A DNA stretch of 64,000 nucleotides. It comes from Roseomonas sp. Lineage in GTDB: Bacteria; Pseudomonadota; Alphaproteobacteria; Acetobacterales; Acetobacteraceae. The position numbers and the translations under genes were made by a program. The DNA lies in contig JADCER010000013.1 of NCBI GenBank assembly GCA_020249925.1, forward strand, positions 216,745 through 280,744, in the 5' to 3' direction. This document shows, piece by piece, positions 24,359 to 31,686 of this stretch (position 1 is the first letter of the stretch; each line of letters starts with the position of its first letter). Below the pieces are notes generated by a model. The model worked only from the letters and a program-made list of their open reading frames with translations. It was not told the DNA's origin and did no database searches.

Positions 24359-25972
24359 ATGAAAACCGCTGCTGAAGCCCTGATTGAATTCCTCGCTGCC
24401 CAGGGCATTGACCGGGCCTATTGCGTGCCCGGTGAAAGCTATATCGCGCTGCTTGATGCGCTGCATGCCCATCCGCGGATGGATCTTGTCACCTGCCGCA
24501 GCGAAGGCGGCGCCGGCTTCATGGCGGTGGCCGATGGCAAAATGACTGGCAAGCCCGGCGTGGTGCTGGTCTCACGGGGCCCCGGCGCCTGCAATGCCTC
24601 CATCGCGGTGCATACGGCGGAACAGGATGCTGTGCCGATGATCCTGTTGATCGGGCAGGTGGAAAAGCGCGATCTGCGCCGCAATGCCTTTCAGGAAATT
24701 GACTATGCCCGGATGTTTGGCGGCATCGCGAAATGGGTCGGGGAAGCGACCAGCGCGGATCAGGTGCCGGAATTGATCGCGCGCGCCTATGCCATGGCGA
24801 TGCAGGGCGTGCCGGGGCCGGTGGTGCTCAGCCTGCCGGAAGATGTGCTGGCCGAGCCCTGCGCCGCCGCCATCCCACCAGCCACCATCGCCGCACCGGC
24901 GCAACCTGCACCTACTGATGTCGCACGGCTCGCCGCCATGCTGCGCGGCGCGGAACGCCCGATCATCCTGGCGGGCCATGCGCTTGACACGCCGGGCGGG
25001 CGCGAAGCCTTGCTGGCCTTTGCCGAGGACTGGCAGACCCCGGTTGCGGTTTCCTTCCGCCGACAGGATCTTTTCCCGAATGATCACGCGCTTTACGCGG
25101 GTGATCTTGGCCTGAGGAATCCGGATGCGCAGCGCGCCGCTTTTGCCGATGCTGATCTGGTGGTCGCCCTCGGTACGCGGCTGACGGATATCACCACGCA
25201 AGGCTGGACTTGGCCCGCTCCCGGTCAGCGCCTTGCGCATATCTGCGCGGAACCGCGCTTTTTGGGTTGGCATTTCCCGGCAGAGCTTGCCGTTGCCGCT
25301 GATGCACGCGCGGTGCTGGCCGCGCTTGGCGCGGAAAAGCCGGGGGCACCCGCCGCACGCGGCGCCTGGGCGAGGAAGCTGCGCGATTTGCAAACCGCCG
25401 ATAGCCAGGTTGCGCCAACCACGCATAATGATGGCGTCGCCTTCGCGCGCATCGCGAAGCTGATTGGTGAGATCGCGGCACCCGATGCGATGATTGCGCT
25501 GGATGCCGGCACTTTCGGTGCGCCCTTCTATCGCAAGATCGCCTGGGTTTCGCCGCGCCGTTTATTGGCACCGGTTTCGGGCGCCATGGGCTTTGGTGTG
25601 CCGGCCGGTGTGGCAGCAGCGCTGCGCTATCCCAATCGGCAAGTGATTGCGCTGGTCGGTGATGGTGGCGCCTTGATGACCGGCGGGGAATTTGCGGTGG
25701 CGGTGGCGCGTGGCGTGCCGCTCAAGATGATCCTGTCCGATAATGGGTCCTACGCTTCCATCCGCATCCATCAGGAACGTGCCCATCCCGGGCGCGTGAG
25801 TGGCACCAGCCTGGAAAACCCGGATTTCGCCGCCTGGTGCGCGGCGTTTCGTGTGCCGGTGACGCGCATTGAAACCGATGCGGATATGCCGAAGCTCGCC
25901 GAAGCACTCGCGGCACCGGGGCCGGCCGCGATCCATGTACGCACCTCCTTGCAGGCGGTGCTTCCAAACTAG
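24359..25972 (+). CDS. Thiamine-diphosphate-dependent enzyme, acetolactate synthase-like
   Basis: This 537-residue protein has the three ThDP-enzyme domains. The N-terminal Pyr domain holds the catalytic Glu49 in CRSEGGAGFMA. The central Rossmann domain includes RPIILAGHALDTPGG. The C-terminal PP domain has the cofactor motif VGDGGALMTGGEFAVAV ending with SDNGSY. The family includes acetolactate synthase, benzoylformate decarboxylase and oxalyl-CoA decarboxylase. No regulatory subunit (ilvH) follows, so a catabolic role is more likely than branched-chain amino acid synthesis. AGGAAGGA precedes the ATG. The TAG stop forms part of a 19-base repeat also found at the tsaB stop. Confidence 0.85.
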   Translation: MKTAAEALIEFLAAQGIDRAYCVPGESYIALLDALHAHPRMDLVTCRSEGGAGFMAVADGKMTGKPGVVLVSRGPGACNASIAVHTAEQDAVPMILLIGQVEKRDLRRNAFQEIDYARMFGGIAKWVGEATSADQVPELIARAYAMAMQGVPGPVVLSLPEDVLAEPCAAAIPPATIAAPAQPAPTDVARLAAMLRGAERPIILAGHALDTPGGREALLAFAEDWQTPVAVSFRRQDLFPNDHALYAGDLGLRNPDAQRAAFADADLVVALGTRLTDITTQGWTWPAPGQRLAHICAEPRFLGWHFPAELAVAADARAVLAALGAEKPGAPAARGAWARKLRDLQTADSQVAPTTHNDGVAFARIAKLIGEIAAPDAMIALDAGTFGAPFYRKIAWVSPRRLLAPVSGAMGFGVPAGVAAALRYPNRQVIALVGDGGALMTGGEFAVAVARGVPLKMILSDNGSYASIRIHQERAHPGRVSGTSLENPDFAAWCAAFRVPVTRIETDADMPKLAEALAAPGPAAIHVRTSLQAVLPN

Positions 25973-25988
25973 TGGTGCGATTTATGCT
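25970..25988 (+). repeat. 19-bp repeat including the ThDP-enzyme stop codon (copy 2), with inverted partner at 26017-26027
   Basis: TAGTGGTGCGATTTATGCT begins with the TAG stop and matches 18 of 19 bases with the repeat at the tsaB stop (4962-4980). Here an inverted partial copy, CGCACCACTAG (26017-26027), can pair with 25969-25979 over 11 bases around a 37-base loop. A shorter piece, ACCACTAG, recurs at 26084-26091. The structure could end transcription before aroC or be a remnant of an insertion. Confidence 0.5.
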
Positions 25989-26134
25989 GACCTATCCCCT
26001 GCCCCAAAAGCCCCCGCGCACCACTAGCCGTGTATTTGGTGGGCGGATTCACGCCGCTTTCGGGAACCGACAGCGGCGATCGGACCACTAGGGGCGCTTG
26101 TCGCAAGGCAGGGGGCGGGATAGACCCATGCGCC

Positions 26135-27241
26135 ATGTCGCATAACAGTTTCGGCCATCTTTTCCGCGTCACCACCTGGGGCGAAAGCCATGGGCCGGCG
26201 ATTGGCTGCGTGGTGGATGGCGCGCCGCCGCGCATGGCGCTTTCGGAAGCCGATATCCAGCCCTTTCTGGATCGGCGCCGACCAGGCCAATCCAAATTCG
26301 TCACACAGCGGCAGGAAGCGGATCAGGTGCGGATTCTCTCGGGCGTGTTTGAAGGCCAGACCACCGGCACACCCATTGCGCTGATGATCGAAAACACCGA
26401 TCAGCGCAGCAAGGATTATGGGGAAATCAAGGATCGTTTCCGCCCTGGTCATGCTGATATTGCCTATGAATTGAAATACGGCATTCGCGATTACCGCGGC
26501 GGCGGGCGTTCCAGCGCGCGCGAGACCGCGATGCGCGTCGCGGCCGGCGCCATTGCGCGCAAGGTGCTGGGCGATAGCGTGCGGATCAGGGGTGCGCTTG
26601 TCGCCATGGGCGGGGATGCGGTGGACCGCGCCAATTGGGATTGGTCGGCGGTGGATGAAAATGATTTTTTCTGTCCGGACCGTGCCGCTGCCGCGCGCTG
26701 GGAAGAACAGCTATTGGCGCTGCGCAAATCCGGCAATTCAGTGGGCGCGGTGATTGAAATTGTCGCAGAAGGCGTGCCCCCCGGCTTGGGTGCGCCGATT
26801 TACGGCAAGCTTGATGCGGATTTGGCGGGCGCGCTGATGGGGATCAATGCCGTGAAGGGGGTTGAGATTGGCGATGGCTTCGCTGCCGCCGCGCTGACCG
26901 GCACGGCCAATGCGGATGAAATGCGGATGGGTGAAGGCGGCCTTGTAGCCTTTCAGGCCAATCATGCTGGCGGCGTTTTGGGCGGCATCAGCACTGGCCA
27001 GCCGATTGTGGCCCGCTTTGCGGTGAAGCCCACCAGTTCGATTCTGGAGCCTCGGCTTGGCGTTGATCGCTTCGGACAGGATGTGGAGATCATCACCAAG
27101 GGCCGCCATGACCCCTGCGTTGGCATTCGCGCCGTCCCGGTTGGCGAAGCGATGATGGCGCTGGTGCTGGCAGATCACTTGCTGCGCCATCGCGCGCAGA
27201 ATCCGGATGCGCCAAGCGCGCCGCGCCTGCCGCGCAACTGA
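26135..27241 (+). CDS. aroC: Chorismate synthase
   Basis: This 368-residue enzyme makes chorismate from EPSP, the last step of the shikimate pathway, using reduced FMN. Signatures are [14 protein letters not shown] at the N-terminus, a central [23 protein letters not shown], and [31 protein letters not shown]. The ATG at 26135 gives the family's normal start (MSHNSFG); GGGGGCGGGA (26111-26120) lies 14 bases upstream. It shares strand with the ThDP gene but is separated by 162 bases containing a palindrome, so separate transcription is likely. Confidence 0.96.
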   Translation: MSHNSFGHLFRVTTWGESHGPAIGCVVDGAPPRMALSEADIQPFLDRRRPGQSKFVTQRQEADQVRILSGVFEGQTTGTPIALMIENTDQRSKDYGEIKDRFRPGHADIAYELKYGIRDYRGGGRSSARETAMRVAAGAIARKVLGDSVRIRGALVAMGGDAVDRANWDWSAVDENDFFCPDRAAAARWEEQLLALRKSGNSVGAVIEIVAEGVPPGLGAPIYGKLDADLAGALMGINAVKGVEIGDGFAAAALTGTANADEMRMGEGGLVAFQANHAGGVLGGISTGQPIVARFAVKPTSSILEPRLGVDRFGQDVEIITKGRHDPCVGIRAVPVGEAMMALVLADHLLRHRAQNPDAPSAPRLPRN

Positions 27242-27263
27242 AGGCGCCAAGCCCTGCCGGGAA

Positions 27264-28139
27264 CTACATTCTGGCTACGCGAAAGCCGGTATCGTCGCGC
27301 CGGGTCGTGGCGGCAACCCCGTAGCGCATCGCCGAGCGCAGAAAGGCCGCCGTATTGCTCCAGGAACCGCCACGCAACGCGCGCCAGGCGCAACCCGGCG
27401 TCACTACCGCCTCTGAGGCATCAATCGGCGCATTGGCATAAGTGCGTTCAAGACAATCCTGCACCCATTCCCAGACATTGCCCTGCATATCATGCAACCC
27501 AAAGCGATTGGGCGCATAGCTGCCTGCGGGACGTGGCCGATTGACCGCGTGGCCGTAATTGGCTTGGGCTTCAGTGATTGCGTTGCCGGTGACAAAGGCG
27601 GTCATGGTGCCAGCCCTGGCGGCATATTCCCATTCCGCTTCCGTCAGCAGCCGATATCGCCGCCCGGTACGTTGCCTGAGCCATTCGACATATTGCTGCG
27701 CGTCTTCCCAACTGACATCCACCACCGGCTGGCGGCCCCTGCCCCAGCCCCGATCATTGGGGCGGTGGCTGCACCCGCGCGCTGCCACACAGGCATCCCA
27801 TTCGGCGAAGGTGATTTCAAACCTGCCAACGGCCAGGGGCATGCGCAGGGCAACATCGCGTTGCGGCCCTTCATTCGAATAGCGACCCTTTTCATTTGCC
27901 GGGCTGCCCATGTGAAAGCGCCCGGCGGGGATCACCACCATCTCGGGGCATTCCGGACAGTCGCGAAAGAATTGCCCCACCTGCACCGGAAAACCTGGCC
28001 CGCCTGGCGCGGCGCTGCGTTGTTGCTGTGCGGGCGCGGGCGCTTGGCCAGAGGCTTTAGGAATCGGGGCGCACAGCATCGCGACCGCCATCATCAGGGC
28101 AGTGCCTATGCCAGATCGAAGCCGGTTGGGGGTGGGCAT
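27264..28139 (-). CDS. Exported SUMF1/formylglycine-generating-enzyme-fold protein
   Basis: This 291-residue protein has an N-terminal signal peptide (residues 1 to about 32), then a SUMF1/FGE-sulfatase domain: MVVIPAGRFHMGSP, FEITFAEWDACV, PVVDVSWEDAQQYVEWL, LLTEAEWEYAARAGT, and NVWEWVQDC with RALRGGSW near the end. True formylglycine-generating enzymes carry two active-site cysteines shortly after GGSW; here GGSWSNTAAFLRSAMRY has none, so it should not make formylglycine. Related domains serve other roles, such as EgtB. It is convergent with aroC and divergent from the small secreted protein. Its function is unknown. Confidence 0.85.
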   Translation of the reverse strand: MPTPNRLRSGIGTALMMAVAMLCAPIPKASGQAPAPAQQQRSAAPGGPGFPVQVGQFFRDCPECPEMVVIPAGRFHMGSPANEKGRYSNEGPQRDVALRMPLAVGRFEITFAEWDACVAARGCSHRPNDRGWGRGRQPVVDVSWEDAQQYVEWLRQRTGRRYRLLTEAEWEYAARAGTMTAFVTGNAITEAQANYGHAVNRPRPAGSYAPNRFGLHDMQGNVWEWVQDCLERTYANAPIDASEAVVTPGCAWRALRGGSWSNTAAFLRSAMRYGVAATTRRDDTGFRVARM

Positions 28140-28339
28140 TTGATATCCTCCAGCCGTAGTCTAAGAACAATATGCACGCTTGGTAAATAAAGCCCTTTTG
28201 AGCGCCGTCTTCGCCGCAATCGCGCCATACCCGCCATGGCGCCGCCGTAAAAGTCCTGAAAATACCTTGCCTTCGTCGCAAGGCCGCCTTGACGGCGGGG
28301 TCATATGTCCATGCGCACAGTTCAACATAGGAGGACAAG

Positions 28340-28579
28340 ATGCGCTACATGATGAAGACCTCACTTCTCGCCACCGGCCTTGCTTTCGCGCTGACGGGCG
28401 CGGCACTTGCCCAGGGGGCGGCCAGCACCGCTCCGGTCCAGGGCAGCCGTCCCGCCGCTCAGGCGCCGGCCGCCGCCAAGCCCGGCGACGCCACCCAGGG
28501 CAAGGTGTCTGGCCATCAGGGGAATGGCCAGACCCGCGCGGTGACGCCGGCCGCGCCCTCGGGCGGTGCAACCCGCTGA
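28340..28579 (+). CDS. Small secreted Ala/Pro/Gly-rich protein of unknown function
   Basis: This 79-residue protein has a clear signal peptide (MRYMMKTSLLATGLAFALTGAALAQ), leaving a mature chain of about 54 residues rich in Ala, Pro, Gly, Gln and Thr with no predicted fold. GGAGGA (28329-28334) is a strong ribosome site six bases before the ATG, and two hairpins, the second with a T tract, follow the stop. Strong translation signals plus a good terminator indicate a real single-gene transcript. I recognise no family. Confidence 0.72.
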   Translation: MRYMMKTSLLATGLAFALTGAALAQGAASTAPVQGSRPAAQAPAAAKPGDATQGKVSGHQGNGQTRAVTPAAPSGGATR

Positions 28580-28592
28580 GGTAACAGCCAAA

Positions 28593-28622
28593 CCGGCGGG
28601 CGGATGCGCCCCCGCCCGCCGG
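28593..28622 (+). terminator. First hairpin after the small secreted protein gene
   Basis: CCGGCGGGCGG (28593-28603) pairs perfectly with CCGCCCGCCGG (28612-28622) around an eight-base loop. It lies nine bases before a second hairpin with a T tract, forming a tandem stop for the small secreted protein transcript. Confidence 0.6.
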
Positions 28623-28630
28623 CCAGCAGG

Positions 28631-28664
28631 AAGGCCCGCCCCAAAAGGCGGGTCTTTTGCTTTT
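28631..28664 (+). terminator. Rho-independent terminator
   Basis: AAGGCCCGCC (28631-28640) pairs with GGCGGGTCTT (28647-28656) around ccaaaa, with one G-T wobble, and runs into TTTTGCTTTT. This is a good intrinsic terminator isolating the small secreted protein transcript from acs. Confidence 0.8.
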
Positions 28665-28758
28665 CCGGCCCGACCCGGCCCGCAAAGATTGACGTTTCGC
28701 AAAGCCCCGACGCACATTCCCCCCGATAGCAAGACCCAAACAGGGGGAGGACCCAGGC

Positions 28759-30690
28759 ATGGCTGATGAATTGATTGCGCTGAAACCCGAAATCGTCGCC
28801 AAGGCGCGTGTGACGGAAGCTGAGCGCGCGGCCATGTATGACGCGGCGGCGAGAAACCCCGAAGCCTTCTGGCGCGCTGAGGCCGGCCGCATCGCCTGGA
28901 TGAAAGCGCCGACCAAAATCAAGAATACCGATTTCAACGGCAATGTTTCGATCAAATGGTTTGAGGATGGGGTGCTCAATGCCTCGGTTTCTTGCCTTGA
29001 TCGGCATTTGGCCACACGCGGCGATCAGGTGGCGATCCTGTGGGAAGGCGATGATCCGGCTGCGGATGCCAAGGTGACCTACCGGGAATTGCATACCCGC
29101 GTCTGCAAACTGGCCAATGCCATGCGCAAGCTTGGCGTGAAGAAGGGCGATCGCGTTTGCATCTATTTGCCGATGATTATGGAAGCGGCCGTTGCGATGC
29201 TGGCCTGCGCGCGCGTTGGTGCGATTCACTCCATCGTCTTTGGCGGGTTTTCGCCCGATAGCCTGGCATCCCGCATTCAGGATTCCGAATGCGTCATGCT
29301 GATCACCGCCGATGAAGGAAGGCGCGGCGGGCGGCGCGTTCCGCTGAAGGTCAATGCGGATGAAGCGCTGCTGAGTTGTTCATCCATCAAGAATGTGATT
29401 GTCGCCCGCAATACCGGCGGTGATGTTGAGATGATGTCCGGCCGCGATCATTGGTGGGATGCGATCACCGCCGGCCAGTCTGAGACCTGTGAGCCTGAGC
29501 CGATGGGCGCGGAGGACCCGCTGTTTATCCTTTACACTTCGGGCAGCACGGGCAAGCCGAAAGGTGTTTTGCACACGACCGGCGGCTATATGGTTTGGGC
29601 ATCTTACACGCATGAAAAGGTTTTCGATTACCGCGATGGCGAAATCTATTGGTGCACCGCTGATGTCGGCTGGGTGACCGGGCATAGCTATATTGTGTAT
29701 GGCCCACTCGCGAATGGCGCCACCACGCTGATGTTTGAAGGCGTGCCAAGCTGGCCCGATTCCGGCCGCTTCTGGCAGGTGGTGGCGAAGCATAAGGTGA
29801 ATATCTTCTACACGGCACCGACCGCGATTCGCGCCTTGATGCGCGATGGTGAGGCGCCGGTGAAGAAGCATGATCGCTCGAGCCTCCGCATCCTTGGCAG
29901 CGTGGGTGAGCCGATCAATCCCGAAGCCTGGCTTTGGTATTATCGCGTTGTGGGCGATTCCCGCTGTCCGATTGTGGATACCTGGTGGCAGACGGAAACC
30001 GGCGGCATTTTGATCTCGCCCTTGCCGGGGGCGGTCGCGCAAAAGCCGGGTTCCGCCACCTTGCCCCTGCCTGGTGTGAAGCCCGCGCTTGTGGATGGTG
30101 AAGGCAAGTTGTTGGAAGGTGCGACCGAGGGGAACCTCGTGATTCTGGATAGCTGGCCCGGGCAGATGCGCACGGTTTATGGCGATCATGAACGCTTCGT
30201 GCAGACCTATTTTTCTACCTTCAAGGGCATGTATTTCACCGGCGATGGCGCGCGGCGTGATGCCGATGGCTATTACTGGATCACGGGGCGCGTGGATGAT
30301 GTGATCAACGTGGCGGGCCACCGCATGGGCACGGCTGAGATTGAAAGCGCGCTGGTCGCGAACCCTGCCGTTGCAGAAGCCGCGGTGGTTGGCATGCCGC
30401 ATGACATCAAGGGCCAGGGCATCTACGCCTATGTCACGCTGAAGGCGGGCGTGGAGCCCACCGATGTGCTGCGCAAGGAATTGGTTGCCTGGGTGCGCAA
30501 GGAAATCGGCCCCATCGCGACACCTGATGCCATCCAATGGGCGCCCGGCCTGCCAAAAACCCGTTCCGGCAAGATCATGCGCCGCATCCTGCGCAAGATC
30601 GCCGCGAATGAGGTGGATGGGTTGGGGGATACCAGCACCTTGGCTGATCCTGCCGTGGTGGATGAGCTGGTGGCGAATAGGGTGAGGTAG
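28759..30690 (+). CDS. acs: Acetyl-CoA synthetase
   Basis: This 643-residue enzyme activates acetate to acetyl-CoA through acetyl-AMP. The AMP-binding signature [20 protein letters not shown] is at about residues 257-276, WWQTETGG is in the middle, and the C-terminal [13 protein letters not shown] holds Lys605, the residue controlled by acetylation in this family. The N-terminal part ([18 protein letters not shown]) matches the ACAS_N domain. Length is normal. GGGGGAGG precedes the ATG. It is convergent with the SDR gene, with a conserved palindrome between them. Confidence 0.96.
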   Translation: MADELIALKPEIVAKARVTEAERAAMYDAAARNPEAFWRAEAGRIAWMKAPTKIKNTDFNGNVSIKWFEDGVLNASVSCLDRHLATRGDQVAILWEGDDPAADAKVTYRELHTRVCKLANAMRKLGVKKGDRVCIYLPMIMEAAVAMLACARVGAIHSIVFGGFSPDSLASRIQDSECVMLITADEGRRGGRRVPLKVNADEALLSCSSIKNVIVARNTGGDVEMMSGRDHWWDAITAGQSETCEPEPMGAEDPLFILYTSGSTGKPKGVLHTTGGYMVWASYTHEKVFDYRDGEIYWCTADVGWVTGHSYIVYGPLANGATTLMFEGVPSWPDSGRFWQVVAKHKVNIFYTAPTAIRALMRDGEAPVKKHDRSSLRILGSVGEPINPEAWLWYYRVVGDSRCPIVDTWWQTETGGILISPLPGAVAQKPGSATLPLPGVKPALVDGEGKLLEGATEGNLVILDSWPGQMRTVYGDHERFVQTYFSTFKGMYFTGDGARRDADGYYWITGRVDDVINVAGHRMGTAEIESALVANPAVAEAAVVGMPHDIKGQGIYAYVTLKAGVEPTDVLRKELVAWVRKEIGPIATPDAIQWAPGLPKTRSGKIMRRILRKIAANEVDGLGDTSTLADPAVVDELVANRVR

Positions 30691-30709
30691 AGTTCTTTAG
30701 TTCTGCGAT

Positions 30710-30739
30710 TGGCGTGATCCTGCGATAGGGATCACGCCA
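30710..30739. terminator. 11-bp perfect hairpin between convergent acs and SDR genes
   Basis: TGGCGTGATCC (30710-30720) pairs with GGATCACGCCA (30729-30739) around an eight-base loop. Its arms are identical to those of the 2660-2687 hairpin and differ by one compensated pair from 9672-9703. All three copies sit between convergent genes. Confidence 0.6.
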
Positions 30740-30759
30740 TGACGCGCGGCAAGCGCCAC

Positions 30760-31542
30760 TCAATCATCCGAACGGCTGGGCGTGCCGGCCAGCACACCGC
30801 CATCTATCACAATGGTCTGCCCGGTCATGAAGGACCCGGCGGCGGAACCCAAAAACACAGCCGCACCCGCGATTTCATCAGGCTCCCCAATGCGCTTGAG
30901 CGGCGTGTCCTTGGTGCGCTTGGCGTAAATGCCCGGATCTTCCCACAGCGCGCGGGCGAAATCGGTGCGCACCAGACCGGGCGCAATGGCATTGGCGCGC
31001 ACATTCTTGGGGCCCCATTCCACGGCGAGGTTCCGCACCAATTGCATATCGGCCGCCTTGGAAATGGCATAGGCGCCCAGCACCGGGGAACCGCGAAACC
31101 CGCCAATGGAGGAGATGATGATGATGGAACCGCCGCCGCGTTCCGCCATGCCCGGCGCGGTCATATGCGAAAGCCACAGGTTCGATTTGATATTGGATGC
31201 CATGATCTTATCAAAAATCTCATCCGGCATGGTCATGGCAGGACCGAAATGCGGGTTGATCGCCGCATTGCAGACCATGATATCCACCTGGCCCCAGGCG
31301 GCGATGGTCTGGTCTATTAGCGCCTGACATTCATTCTTGCGCCCGATATTGCAGGCAATGGCCATGGCCTGGCCGCCCTTGGCCTTGATGGCATCAACCA
31401 CCTCCTGGCAGGCATCCAGCTTGCGGGAGGATACCACCACCTTGGCGCCCTGTTCGGCCATTCTTTCGCAAATCGCCCGGCCAATGCCGCGGCTGCCGCC
31501 GGTAACCACGGCCACCTTGCCGGTCAGATCGAATAGGGACAT
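30760..31542 (-). CDS. Short-chain dehydrogenase/reductase (SDR)
   Basis: This 260-residue classical SDR has the nucleotide motif VVTGGSRGIGRAIC near residue 12-25, NAAIN, the catalytic YAISK, and the closing motif FMTGQTIVIDGG. It is a cytoplasmic NAD(P)-dependent oxidoreductase; the arginine after the second Gly of the Rossmann motif hints at NADPH. The ATG at 31542 has AGGAGGA upstream. It is divergent from the beta-oxidation operon, so it may act on a hydroxyacyl or keto intermediate, but the substrate is unknown. Confidence 0.88.
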   Translation of the reverse strand: MSLFDLTGKVAVVTGGSRGIGRAICERMAEQGAKVVVSSRKLDACQEVVDAIKAKGGQAMAIACNIGRKNECQALIDQTIAAWGQVDIMVCNAAINPHFGPAMTMPDEIFDKIMASNIKSNLWLSHMTAPGMAERGGGSIIIISSIGGFRGSPVLGAYAISKAADMQLVRNLAVEWGPKNVRANAIAPGLVRTDFARALWEDPGIYAKRTKDTPLKRIGEPDEIAGAAVFLGSAAGSFMTGQTIVIDGGVLAGTPSRSDD

Positions 31543-31686
31543 GGCGCTTCCTCCTGCTAGCCTGTTCCTATCCAGCGCAGCATGACCGGCGCTTTCCCGC
31601 AACCGGGTGCTTGCCCTAAGGCGCAGAGTGCCGGAGACTACCGTCAAAGGGGTCGTCAGGCCCCGGCTGGATGAGGGAGAGACGCT

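Noticed and set aside
24359..25972. Acetolactate synthase catalytic subunit ilvB of branched-chain amino acid synthesis
   Set aside because: There is no regulatory subunit or ilvC beside it and the distant ilvD is in another operon; only the general ThDP family is certain.
27264..28139. A genuine formylglycine-generating enzyme
   Set aside because: The cysteines expected after GGSW are absent and no sulfatase gene is near.
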